Notes under the pieces: model-generated | The model's input: only the letters and a program-made list of their open reading frames with translations | Databases searched by the model: none | What the model was told of the DNA's origin: nothing | Program-made: the position numbers and the translations under genes | From: MGBC114844 sp910585855 | GTDB taxonomy: Bacteria; Bacillota; Clostridia; Lachnospirales; Lachnospiraceae | Reading direction: 5' to 3' | Length of the DNA: 24,147 bases | Assembly: GCA_965646165.1 (NCBI GenBank) | Contig: CBFFYP010000070.1 | Span: forward strand, 1-24,147 | Part shown: positions 1 to 7,762 of the stretch, piece by piece | Layout of the letters: every line of letters begins with the position of its first letter | Position numbering within the stretch: the first letter of the stretch is position 1

Positions 1-214
1 TCTGTTTTCATAGAGTGGAATACTCTGCGAAATCCTACCATGTAAATAGGAAATTCTTCTCCCTTTTTTCTTTCTATTTTGCAAATTCTAATTCTTAATT
101 TCCTCACCTGAGAAATAACAAAAAAATTCTATCAAAGAATAAATATCTATAAATTACACAAAATGTACCTATCTTATCTGGTACATGTATTTAATCAATG
201 AAAGGATTTTATTT
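1..214. other. Upstream intergenic region of the Rieske/YyaL operon
   Basis: No gene is confidently visible here. The DNA is AT-rich. A TATAAA near 150 could be a -10 box for the downstream operon, but no convincing -35 box accompanies it. A 7-bp inverted repeat, ATGTACC then 10 nt then GGTACAT, lies at 163-186, just ahead of the ribosome binding site. Confidence 0.4.
163..186. promoter_or_regulatory. Possible operator: inverted repeat ATGTACC-N10-GGTACAT
   Basis: This is a perfect 7-bp inverted repeat with a 10-nt spacer, centred about 40 nt before the first start codon of the operon. The geometry fits a dimeric repressor site near the transcription start. It could equally be a weak hairpin in the 5' leader. 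No regulator gene sits next to it. Confidence 0.3.
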
Positions 215-1516
215 ATGGATTCAATTTGGTCTGAGTATACTATGCTTCCTCATTTTCATACTTTAAAGGATGATATTAAGACAGATGTATTAATTATAGG
301 CGGCGGTATTACAGGGATTTTGTGTGCTTATTTTTTACAGGAAAAGGGAATTGACTATATCTTGGCAGAAGGGCAAACTATCTGCTCAGGGATTACAAAA
401 AACACCACTGCCAAAATTACTTCTCAGCATGGTCTAATCTACCATAAACTGCTAAAAAGATTTGGATTAGAAAAAACCAAATTATATTTACAGGCAAATC
501 AAACTGCAGTAAAAAAATACTTTGCACTTTGTCAGACAATAGATTGTGATTTTGAAGAAAAACCCTCCTATGTTTATTCTATTGACAATCGAAAAAAATT
601 GGAAAAAGAGGCAGATGCTTTACAACAAATAGGATTTCCTTTTAAATTTACAGAGGTAAAAGAACTTCCGTTTTCGACTGTCGGCGCAATCTGCTTTGAA
701 CAGCAGGCACAATTTCATCCTCTGAAATTTCTTGCTCAAATAGCACAAAATTTAGCAATCTATGAACATACTTTTATAAAAGAACTTGCCCCCAATATTG
801 CTGTCACCGATCAAGGAAATATACGCTATCAGCGATTGATTATAACCACTCATTTTCCGATTGACAACAAACATGGCATGTACTTTTTAAAAATGTATCA
901 GCATCGTTCCTATGTAGTTGCGCTTGAACATGCTGCCAAGCTCCATGGTATCTATGTGGATGAAGCATCGAAAGGAATGTCCTTTCGCAATTATAAAGAC
1001 CTTCTTCTTGTTGGCGGCGGTTCTCATCGTACCGGAAAAAAGGGCGGAAATTGGCAGGAACTCCGTGAATTTGCCGAAAAATATTATCCTTCCTCAATAG
1101 AAAAAGCTTATTGGGCAGCACAAGACTGTATGACATTGGATCAAGTTCCCTATATTGGACTATATTCCAAAAATATGCCTCAGTGTTATGTGGCAACTGG
1201 ATTTCAAAAATGGGGCATCAGTTCTTCTATGTTAGCGGCTATGATTCTTTCTGACCAATTAGCAGAAAAGGAGAATCCCTTTGCATCTATCTTTCGCCCT
1301 TCTAGAAGTATTGTTCGGCTTCAGCTTCTGAAAAATAGCTGGGAATCTATCCTGAATCTGCTTACTCCAACCAGAAAACGATGTCCGCATCTTGGCTGTG
1401 CCCTAAAATGGAATTCTGCAGAACATTCTTGGGATTGCCCCTGCCATGGTTCTCGATTTACAGAAAACGGAACACTATTGGATAATCCGGCTAACGGAGA
1501 TTGTAACTTAAAATAA
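215..1516 (+). CDS. FAD-dependent oxidoreductase with C-terminal Rieske [2Fe-2S] domain
   Basis: The product is 433 aa, starting at the ATG at 215. AAAGGA at 201-206 lies 8 nt upstream; an earlier in-frame ATG at 185 has no such site. Residues 24-51 form the Rossmann FAD-binding beta-alpha-beta fold with the glycine motif IIGGGITG. The middle follows the DAO family of amine/amino-acid oxidases. The C-terminus carries a complete Rieske signature: C390-P-H392 and C408-P-C-H411, with C395 and C410 placed as the usual disulfide pair (CPHLGC and CPCHGS). The family couples a flavin site to a 2Fe-2S centre; the substrate is unknown and it is probably cytoplasmic, since no signal peptide is visible. 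It is followed after 21 nt by yyaL, so the two are likely cotranscribed. The domain assignment is firm; the physiological role is not. Confidence 0.9.
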   Translation: MDSIWSEYTMLPHFHTLKDDIKTDVLIIGGGITGILCAYFLQEKGIDYILAEGQTICSGITKNTTAKITSQHGLIYHKLLKRFGLEKTKLYLQANQTAVKKYFALCQTIDCDFEEKPSYVYSIDNRKKLEKEADALQQIGFPFKFTEVKELPFSTVGAICFEQQAQFHPLKFLAQIAQNLAIYEHTFIKELAPNIAVTDQGNIRYQRLIITTHFPIDNKHGMYFLKMYQHRSYVVALEHAAKLHGIYVDEASKGMSFRNYKDLLLVGGGSHRTGKKGGNWQELREFAEKYYPSSIEKAYWAAQDCMTLDQVPYIGLYSKNMPQCYVATGFQKWGISSSMLAAMILSDQLAEKENPFASIFRPSRSIVRLQLLKNSWESILNLLTPTRKRCPHLGCALKWNSAEHSWDCPCHGSRFTENGTLLDNPANGDCNLK

Positions 1517-1537
1517 TGAAAAAGAAAGGAAAAATCT

Positions 1538-3553
1538 ATGAATCCCTATTTTAATCATCTAAAAGAACAAAGCAGCCCCTATCTTTTACAACACGCTCAA
1601 AATCCGGTAGACTGGTATCCCTGGGGAAAAGAAGCATTTCAAAAAGCAAAACAAGAGGACAAACCTATTTTCTTAAGTATCGGCTATAGTACCTGCCATT
1701 GGTGTCATGTTATGGCACATGAATGTTTCGAAAATATTGATATTGCAAATATATTAAATCAATTTTTTATTTCTATTAAAGTAGATCGAGAAGAGCGACC
1801 AGATATTGACAGTGTATATATGTCTGTCTGCCAAGCACTTACTGGCAGCGGCGGATGGCCTATGAGCATCTTTATGACCGCAGAGCAAAAACCTTTTTTT
1901 GCTGGCACTTACTATCCTCCTCTATCTCGTCCCGGTATGATAGGCTTTGGCGATCTGCTGCTTGCTATTGCAGATAAATGGAATACACAGCGTCTTGAAC
2001 TTATCAAATCTGCAGAAACCATTCTTACTTTTCTCCATACACAAAATAATAATTCCGCTCCAAACAATATACAAAATGACCTTTCTCTTCCCTCCTATTG
2101 TAATAGACTTGCCAGATTAGCGGCAAAATCCTTTTCTCAAAGTTTTGATCCTAACTATGGCGGATTTGGTGAAGCTCCAAAGTTTCCTATGCCTCACAAC
2201 CTTATCTTTCTTATGCTGTATTCCCATCTCTACCAAGATCCCAATGCATGGAAACAGGCAAGTATCACATTAGAAAAAATGCGGCGAGGTGGGCTCTTTG
2301 ATCAAATCGGTTATGGATTTTCCCGTTACTCTACCGATCCATACTATTTAGTTCCTCACTTTGAAAAAATGCTCTATGACAACGCTTTGCTGATACTATC
2401 TTATTCTATTGCATATAAAATATCAAATGATCCTGTTTTTCTAGATACCGCTGAAAAAACAGCCTGCTATATTCTTCGGGAAATGACCGGGGAAGAAGGG
2501 GTATTCTATTCGGCTCAAGACGCTGACAGTGAAAGAGAAGAGGGAAAATTCTATATCTGGGATTATAAAGAAATCTGTGATATTTTGGGTGAAAAAACAG
2601 GTTCTGCCTTTTGTGACTACTTTGGCATTACAAAAAATGGAAATTTTGAAAGAAAAAATATTCCAAATCTTTTAAATGAAAATCAAATTTTCGATCCCTT
2701 TGAATCAGAAAAAGCAGCTTTATACCAATATCGAAAATCCCGTTTTTCTCTTCATTTAGACGACAAAATTTTGACTTCATGGAATTCTCTTATGATAGCT
2801 GCTCTCTCTTTTTTATATCAAATTACAGGAAAAAAAGAATACCTTACAGCAGCAGAAAATGCCTGCCGTTCGATTGAAAAATATCTAAAAAATGGTTCGA
2901 TTCTCTATGTTAGCTGCTGTAAACCTTTTTGCCATAACAATACTTCGAAAGAAAATCCTGCTCTTACCAAAGGTTTTTTAGAAGATTATGCCTACTATAC
3001 AGCAGCATTAATCTGTCTGTATCAAGTAACCTCTCTGCCTGAATATCTAACACAGGCAGAACAAATCTGTCAGGAAGCACAAAGGCAATTTGCCGATCCA
3101 AAAGGCGGAGGCTATTTTCTATATGGATCAGAAAACAGCAAATTAATTGCCAGACCAAAAGAAACCTATGACGGCGCTCTGCCAAGCGGAAATTCTGTTA
3201 TGGCTTACTGCCTTGTACAACTTTCCCATATAACAGAAAAAGAATATTATCAAACCACTGCAAAAAAACTGCTTGCCTTTTTATCCTCGCAAGCAGAGCC
3301 CTATCCGACAGGACATAGCATGTTTCTTCTTGCACTGCTTTTTTATTCCTATCCTCCAGAAAAAATAACTGTGGTACTGTCAAAAAAAGATACAAAAGAA
3401 GCCATTCTGCCCAAACTGCCTCTCTATGCCATTATAAAAATACTATCCTGCCCTACTAAGGAATATCCGTTACTTCATAACCAAACAACCTACTATCGCT
3501 GCAAAGATCATACCTGCCTGCCACCGACAAATCAAATTTCTCCATTGTCATAA
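1538..3553 (+). CDS. yyaL: YyaL-type thioredoxin-fold / six-hairpin glycosidase-like protein (DUF255)
   Basis: The product is 671 aa, the usual full length for the YyaL/SPATA20 family. The start is supported by AAAGGA about 8 nt upstream. The N-terminus has the family hallmark HLKEQSSPYLLQHAQNPVDW, then a thioredoxin-like fold with a C53-H-W-C56 motif (STCHWCHVMAHECF), KVDREERPD and GGWPM. The remainder resembles an alpha/alpha barrel of the N-acylglucosamine 2-epimerase type (GGFGEAPKFP, GGLFDQIGYGFSRYSTD, PHFEKMLYDNA, SAQDADSE, LTSWNSLMI). The biochemical activity of the family is not established; a role in redox or thiol chemistry is inferred from the CxxC motif. It lies 21 nt behind the Rieske flavoprotein and 55 nt before the next gene, which suggests one redox-related operon. 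Confidence 0.9.
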   Translation: MNPYFNHLKEQSSPYLLQHAQNPVDWYPWGKEAFQKAKQEDKPIFLSIGYSTCHWCHVMAHECFENIDIANILNQFFISIKVDREERPDIDSVYMSVCQALTGSGGWPMSIFMTAEQKPFFAGTYYPPLSRPGMIGFGDLLLAIADKWNTQRLELIKSAETILTFLHTQNNNSAPNNIQNDLSLPSYCNRLARLAAKSFSQSFDPNYGGFGEAPKFPMPHNLIFLMLYSHLYQDPNAWKQASITLEKMRRGGLFDQIGYGFSRYSTDPYYLVPHFEKMLYDNALLILSYSIAYKISNDPVFLDTAEKTACYILREMTGEEGVFYSAQDADSEREEGKFYIWDYKEICDILGEKTGSAFCDYFGITKNGNFERKNIPNLLNENQIFDPFESEKAALYQYRKSRFSLHLDDKILTSWNSLMIAALSFLYQITGKKEYLTAAENACRSIEKYLKNGSILYVSCCKPFCHNNTSKENPALTKGFLEDYAYYTAALICLYQVTSLPEYLTQAEQICQEAQRQFADPKGGGYFLYGSENSKLIARPKETYDGALPSGNSVMAYCLVQLSHITEKEYYQTTAKKLLAFLSSQAEPYPTGHSMFLLALLFYSYPPEKITVVLSKKDTKEAILPKLPLYAIIKILSCPTKEYPLLHNQTTYYRCKDHTCLPPTNQISPLS

Positions 3554-3608
3554 TACACAGGAACGCTTTCCTTCTCTGACACATAAATTAAAGAAAAAAG
3601 GATTTTTT

Positions 3609-4082
3609 ATGGCAAATACAACTTATATCCCAATTATAGGCACAATCCTCAATATCGGAAGAGGAGGAAGCTGCTGCAGCCAAATGATGTCTATCCGCAC
3701 GGAAAACGGTATTGTAAACTTTACCATTAATTCAGAAACACTTGTAATCGACAGCCGACAACTCCGATCAGGTATGCGGGTAGCTGCATTTTATGACAGC
3801 AGCTTACCAGTTCCTCTGATCTTTCCGCCGCAGTATTATGCAAAAATCGTTACTGTCATCGGACGAGATGAAAATGTAATGCTAAATTACTTTGATCAAA
3901 ACCTTATCGCTATAGACGGATCTCTACGTTTAAATATTGCAAGAAATACCATTATAAAAACAGTAAATGGGCAAATAGTCACCTGTAACTTAGAAAATCG
4001 ATTTTTATTGGTCTACTACACAGTTACTACCAGAAGTATTCCCCCTCAAACCACACCAAGAAAAATCATTCTCTTTTGCTAA
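3609..4082 (+). CDS. Conserved hypothetical protein, 157 aa
   Basis: The start has AAAGGA 8 nt upstream (the sequence reads aaaaggattttttatg). No known enzyme motif was recognised. The protein is rich in short beta-strand-like stretches, has a Cys pair near the N-terminus (GRGGSCCSQ), a PVPLIFPPQYYAKIV segment and a C-terminal TTRSIPPQTTPRKIILFC. These proline motifs resemble what I recall from small uncharacterised Clostridia proteins, but I cannot verify that. There is no signal peptide or membrane segment. It is probably the last gene of the operon with yyaL. Its TAA stop at 4080-4082 is followed one base later by the short structured repeat at 4084-4190. The function is unknown. Confidence 0.75.
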   Translation: MANTTYIPIIGTILNIGRGGSCCSQMMSIRTENGIVNFTINSETLVIDSRQLRSGMRVAAFYDSSLPVPLIFPPQYYAKIVTVIGRDENVMLNYFDQNLIAIDGSLRLNIARNTIIKTVNGQIVTCNLENRFLLVYYTVTTRSIPPQTTPRKIILFC

Positions 4083-4083
4083 A

Positions 4084-4190
4084 GGGGGACGCTAAAAGCG
4101 AAAGGAAGCTCTATTCCAAGTTCGCTATGAGGAAATGCTAAGCGCAAGCGGGCTCGGAATAGAGCTCCCTTCGGCTTTCGGCATCCCCCC
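4084..4190 (+). repeat. Structured repeat copy A (short, symmetric form) between convergent stop codons
   Basis: This 107-bp near-palindrome fills the whole gap between the stop of the 157-aa gene and the stop of the anti-sigma gene. The left arm 4084-4117 pairs with the right arm 4156-4190; the distal 11 bp (AGCTCTATTCC) are perfect and the rest has few mismatches. The right half (ggaaatgctaagcgcaagcg, then ctcgg) matches the other copies. The left end does not carry the usual ACAGCC end but an inverted version of the GGACGC end. The central hairpin seen in full-length copies is missing. It may act as a bidirectional transcript end, although no U-tract follows the stem on either strand. Confidence 0.85.
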
Positions 4191-5240
4191 TTATCTTATT
4201 ATAATTCGATCCTTTTGCTCTCCCAATAAAAGTTCTGTTACCTTTTCTACTTCTGCCACACTAGAAAGCCGAAATGTTTTATAATAATTACCATTTTCTA
4301 AAAATCCCTCTGATAAATCCTGATTTCCCTCTTCATCTAAAATGCTTCCATCCTCATATACTATCCCATTTAGCAGCATAGGATATAAAGTATCCAACTG
4401 ATCTAGACAAATTCCCTCTCCTTGCTCCATTTCTTTGATATCCACCCCATCACAAATAATTGTAGCCGAAATCGGTGACATGATAATTTCATGCACTAAT
4501 ACTTGATATCCTGCAATTGAAAATTCCTGCTCCAGAGAAAAATGTATACCCTCTGTCTGATGTACAGCAAGCGAAAAATCCCAATTTCCCTCTATTGCTA
4601 TTTCTCCCTTCATTGCCTTTTCTCCACCCTGCCGTAAAGCTGAAAAATGAAGATTCATTACAAGATCTTTCTCTAAGTTATTATCATTTTTTACTCCAAA
4701 AATTTCATACATTCGACCAGATCCCTCTTTTTCTCCATCTGCAAAACCCCAACTCATTGCACAGAAAGGGCTTTCTTCTCCTCCCCAGTCATATACTACA
4801 TCCATCTCGCTATTTTCATCTAAAAGTACTGATGGATCGTCTGACTCTACTTCAAATAATGCATAAAAACAGTTGGCATCCTGTATGGTCTGAATTGCAC
4901 GAATTGTCAATCCATTCTCTGTTACACTGGCATACTCATCTTTTGCAATCTCTTCCTCCACTAATTTATCCTGAAGTTCTTTACTGCTGTCAAATAACTC
5001 TACTGCTCTTTTATTCCAAGAAAACAATTCAGCAGCAAAAGCTGTAGTAGCAAAAATTGTCATAATCGCTGCTGCCAATAAGATTACACGTTTTTTATAA
5101 TGCCGCCCTCTCTTTGGTGCAATTTCTTTTTCCTGTTCCGAAATCGTTTCAACCTTTTTTAATGCATCCAATACTGCCTGATGCACACAATCTGGTACAT
5201 CTGGAAATTTCTGCATTTCATTTTCTTTTATACTACTCAT
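4191..5240 (-). CDS. Membrane-anchored anti-sigma factor (DUF4179-like)
   Basis: The product is 349 aa. I chose the ATG at 5240 (MSSIKENEM) because AGGGAG lies 9 nt upstream; an ATG six bases earlier would be too close to it. The N-terminal 50 residues are cytoplasmic and include DVPDCVHQAVLDAL. One membrane segment follows at about residues 52-70 (VILLAAAIMTIFATTAFAA), then a large extracytoplasmic domain. This is the architecture of the DUF4179 anti-sigma proteins of Firmicutes: the N-terminal part sequesters the sigma factor and the outer domain presumably senses an envelope signal. The gene overlaps the upstream sigma factor by 8 nt, implying translational coupling and a fixed ratio. The stop codon abuts repeat copy A. 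The signal sensed is unknown. Confidence 0.82.
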   Translation of the reverse strand: MSSIKENEMQKFPDVPDCVHQAVLDALKKVETISEQEKEIAPKRGRHYKKRVILLAAAIMTIFATTAFAAELFSWNKRAVELFDSSKELQDKLVEEEIAKDEYASVTENGLTIRAIQTIQDANCFYALFEVESDDPSVLLDENSEMDVVYDWGGEESPFCAMSWGFADGEKEGSGRMYEIFGVKNDNNLEKDLVMNLHFSALRQGGEKAMKGEIAIEGNWDFSLAVHQTEGIHFSLEQEFSIAGYQVLVHEIIMSPISATIICDGVDIKEMEQGEGICLDQLDTLYPMLLNGIVYEDGSILDEEGNQDLSEGFLENGNYYKTFRLSSVAEVEKVTELLLGEQKDRIIIR

Positions 5241-5712
5241 AACCATACTCTCCCTTCAATACCTCTCTCATCATATTTCGACTTCTGCAAAGTCTGGTTT
5301 TTACTGTACCTGCAGAAATCGTAAGCATCTGACTAATTTCTTGGATAGAAAATCCTTCCACATAATGCAAAACAAACGGAATTCTATAGATTTTATCCAA
5401 TTTCATAACTGCATCATATATCTCCGAATACTGTCCGGCTTCTTCTGAAGGCTGTGTTTCCATATACTCTTCCCAAGATACTTGTTCCTTTCTCTTTCGT
5501 ACAATCTGATAAGCCTCATTGATTAAAATTCTGGTAAGCCATGTTTTAAAAAATGCATCTTCTTTCAGCGTATCCAATTTGGTAAATGCAATCATAACCG
5601 CATTCTGCATGGCATCTGCACAATCCTCATCGCTGCCTAGAATCGATTTTGCAACATGGTACAGGCTTTTTTCTGCTGCCAGTACTTCTGTTGTAAATTG
5701 CTCTTTCTTCAT
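5233..5712 (-). CDS. ECF-type RNA polymerase sigma factor (sigma-70 family)
   Basis: The product is 159 aa, a normal ECF length. The start is supported by GAGAGG about 8 nt upstream. Region 2 covers roughly residues 10-75 (DEDCADAMQNAVMIAFTKLD, TWLTRILINEAY). Region 4 covers roughly residues 108-153, with a helix-turn-helix in FSIQEISQMLTISAGTVKTR. There is no region 1 or 3, as expected for ECF factors. It directs RNA polymerase to a small regulon and is paired with the overlapping anti-sigma gene. A candidate ECF promoter at 5809-5838 on the same strand suggests autoregulation. Confidence 0.93.
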   Translation of the reverse strand: MKKEQFTTEVLAAEKSLYHVAKSILGSDEDCADAMQNAVMIAFTKLDTLKEDAFFKTWLTRILINEAYQIVRKRKEQVSWEEYMETQPSEEAGQYSEIYDAVMKLDKIYRIPFVLHYVEGFSIQEISQMLTISAGTVKTRLCRSRNMMREVLKGEYGYE

Positions 5713-5808
5713 TTTCTGTTTCCTCTCTGTTTTTCCCTTTTATTCAGTTTTACCCGAATCAATTTTTTCTTAAATAAAAATAAACCGATCGATTTTATTT
5801 TACACTAA

Positions 5809-5838
5809 TTAGATGAAAAAATTTTAAAAAAGGTTACA
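5809..5838 (-). promoter_or_regulatory. Candidate ECF sigma promoter (TGTAACC-N16-CATCTAA) upstream of the sigma gene
   Basis: Read on the minus strand, TGTAACC (5832-5838) and CATCTAA (5809-5815) are separated by 16 nt, which contains a T-rich stretch right after the -35 element. ECF promoters typically have an AAC-containing -35 and a CGTCTA-like -10 with this spacing. It lies about 100 nt before the start of the sigma gene. Autoregulation of ECF operons is common, so this is a reasonable inference, but the match is by eye only. Confidence 0.5.
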
Positions 5839-5923
5839 GAAATATTCCGAATAATTTTATAATAGTATAGAATAAAACTTTTTTATAAATTATAGAAAAA
5901 ACACTATACTTTTTTCCATAATA

Positions 5924-5932
5924 TGTTATAAT
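5924..5932 (+). promoter_or_regulatory. Extended -10 promoter element of the Cys-repeat protein gene
   Basis: TG, one base, then TATAAT lies 60 nt before the start codon at 5992. The extended TGN motif can compensate for the poor -35 region. AT-rich DNA precedes it. Confidence 0.45.
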
Positions 5933-5991
5933 ATTACTACTAATAGAAACTATTGTATTGTTAATTACCTATCAAAATGGAGGAAACCAAC

Positions 5992-6909
5992 ATGAAAAAA
6001 TTAATCACTAGTGTTTTTACTGCTGCATTACTATGTATGGCAAGTATCAATACTGCAAATATACTTGCAGCCGCTCCTGCTTCTACCGATACAAATAATG
6101 CCAGTATCTACAGCTATCATTCTGTAGATTGTGTTTATGTAGATGCAAATGGAGATGGGATTTGTGATACTTGCCAAGCAAATGGTTCTTATGCACATGC
6201 AACAAATTGTATTTATACAGATATTGATGGAGATGGAATCTGTGACAACTGCCATACTGTCACCGGATATTATCACTCGGCCGATTGTGTCTATGTCGAT
6301 GCTGACGGCAATGGTATCTGCGATAACTGCCATATCAGCGTTTCCTATTCCCACTCTGCAAACTGCAGATATATCGATTCAAACGGGGATGGGATCTGTG
6401 ACAACTGCCATACTGGTTCTTCTACACATCACAACTCAGGCTGCCATTACATCGATGCAAACGGGGATGGAATTTGTGATAACTGCTTAATTGGAGGCTC
6501 TTATTACCATTCCGTAAACTGTATTTATGTAGATGCAAATGAAGATGGTATCTGTGATAACTGTTATATCAGCAATACACATCATCACTCTTCTAGTTGT
6601 ACTTATATTGATGCAAACGGGGATGGAATCTGTGACAACTGCTTTGTAGGTGGTTCTTATCATCACTCTTCTAACTGCAATTATCCAGACATAAATGGAT
6701 ATGGCATCTGCAATAACTGCCATTCCTATCATGCAAACCATCACTACGCATCCTGCTCTCATATTGATACAAACGGAGATGGTATCTGCGATAATTGTTA
6801 TATAACTGTTGCTATTCCACGCTCTACTACACAAAGCAATACCTATACCGGAACTACTACATCTAGTTATGGTCACCATAGCAGACACCACGGAGGCGGA
6901 TGCCATTAA
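5992..6909 (+). CDS. Secreted protein of nine 26-residue DxNGDGICDNC repeats
   Basis: The product is 305 aa, starting at the ATG at 5992 because GGAGG at 5979-5983 lies 8 nt upstream; the ATG at 5977 lies directly on that site. The first ~27 residues form a signal peptide (MKK, hydrophobic TSVFTAALLCMASI, then Ala-rich). Nine contiguous 26-residue units follow, each with Cys, an aromatic, D-x-N-G-D-G-I-C-D-N-C and His residues at the junction. The D-x-N-G-D-G loop resembles the calcium loop of EF-hands, dockerins and thrombospondin type 3 repeats. The added Cys and His residues could form disulfides or bind another metal. The C-terminus is Ser/Thr- and His-rich and ends GHHSRHHGGGCH. No LPXTG motif or membrane anchor is present. 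It is divergent from the ECF sigma operon. The function is unknown; extracellular metal binding is inferred. Confidence 0.85.
   Translation: MKKLITSVFTAALLCMASINTANILAAAPASTDTNNASIYSYHSVDCVYVDANGDGICDTCQANGSYAHATNCIYTDIDGDGICDNCHTVTGYYHSADCVYVDADGNGICDNCHISVSYSHSANCRYIDSNGDGICDNCHTGSSTHHNSGCHYIDANGDGICDNCLIGGSYYHSVNCIYVDANEDGICDNCYISNTHHHSSSCTYIDANGDGICDNCFVGGSYHHSSNCNYPDINGYGICNNCHSYHANHHYASCSHIDTNGDGICDNCYITVAIPRSTTQSNTYTGTTTSSYGHHSRHHGGGCH
6121..6822 (+). repeat. Nine tandem 78-bp coding repeats
   Basis: Nine in-frame units of exactly 78 bp without length variation encode the D-x-N-G-D-G-I-C-D-N-C modules. Units 3, 6 and 8 depart from the loop consensus (DADGNG, DANEDG, DINGYG) and unit 8 also has CNNC. 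Units share words such as gatgcaaacggggatgg but differ at many third positions, so they are not recently duplicated. Confidence 0.92.
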
Positions 6910-6964
6910 ACTTTATGAAAACTTTTATAAGGAAATGAGCTTATAGGAATTATATTAAAAGACA

Positions 6965-7000
6965 AAAAGCCGGTGTATTCTTACACTGGCTTTTCCGTTC
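6965..7000 (+). terminator. Intrinsic terminator after the Cys-repeat gene
   Basis: A 13-bp stem with one G-U pair (6965-6977 with 6982-6994), TTCT loop, ends in a TTTT run followed by CCGTTC. It lies 55 nt after the stop codon. The stem begins with AAAA, so it could also work on the opposite strand. Confidence 0.75.
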
Positions 7001-7162
7001 TAATTTTTATCAAAAAAGTTCACTTTATTTTTAATTTTACAATTCTTAAATCCGTCGGAACTATTCCATAGTCCTCAAGAATTTCTACCTTTGGCAAAAT
7101 CTATCTATGGTAAAAAGCTTTATATTCAAATGTTTTTTTATTTTTGATACTTTATTATATAC

Positions 7163-7742
7163 ATGCAAAACACTGCTCATACATTCCTCAATTATAGTAC
7201 CCATGCACTTTCCTATAAAAGAATCCAATCCTCACTATATAAAGCACTTTTACAGATAACAGACCATCAAGAAACTATATCTGTTGGCGGCATTGACTGC
7301 AAAGAAATCCCTCTTTCTATCCTAAGAGAACATATTTCTGTTTCGCCGAAACACAACAATCTATTTTTTACTTCCGTATACGAAAATATACAATATGGCA
7401 ATCTAAACAGTACAAAAGAAGATATTTTCTCTGTTATGCAGCAGGCAGCTATTTCTGATATTTCTTTATCGTAATGCAGAAGAAAACGGAGTTTCTCTGT
7501 CTGGAGGTCAAAGACAAAAAATATCTCTTGCACGAGCTTTTTTAAAAAATGCACCCATTTTAATCCTTGACGAACCGACAGCCGCATTAGACACCAAATC
7601 AGAAGAAAAAGTCCTAACTGCAATACTAGAACAAAAGAAAGAGGGAAAATGTATTTTACTTATTACCCATAAACCATCTACCTTACAAATTGCAGACAGA
7701 ATTCTAAAAATCGAAAATCAAACCATAACTAAACTTAAATAA
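7163..7742 (+). pseudogene. Decayed ABC-transporter ATPase fragment (frameshifted, Walker A lost)
   Basis: The first frame (7163-7474) retains the start of an ABC-exporter nucleotide-binding domain: GGIDCKEIPLSILREHISVS, then ENIQYGN. Where Walker A (GxxGxGKS) should be, it reads YKRIQSSLYKALL. Near 7460-7480 the frame shifts and the rest is encoded in another frame up to TAA at 7740-7742: signature LSGGQRQKISLARAF, Walker B ILILDEPTAALD and the switch histidine in LLITHKPS. The transmembrane domain expected upstream is absent, and the region before the signature looks shortened. This is the relic of an ABC exporter half-transporter. It ends only 20 bp from the convergent arabinofuranosidase gene. 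Confidence 0.88.
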
Positions 7743-7762
7743 AATATATACAAAGCCACCAT

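Noticed and set aside
1..45. Possible C-terminal tail of a gene entering the window (frame 1, ending NPTM then TAA)
   Set aside because: Only 14 codons, with no recognisable motif and no terminator after it, so it cannot be separated from chance.
6121..6822. Tandem 78-bp units considered as a CRISPR-like array
   Set aside because: The units are contiguous, in frame and encode a periodic protein motif, with no repeat-spacer alternation and no cas genes.
6031..6906. Long antisense and alternate-frame open frames over the Cys-repeat gene
   Set aside because: The in-phase 78-bp repeats keep other frames open artificially; the real gene has a ribosome binding site, signal peptide and terminator.
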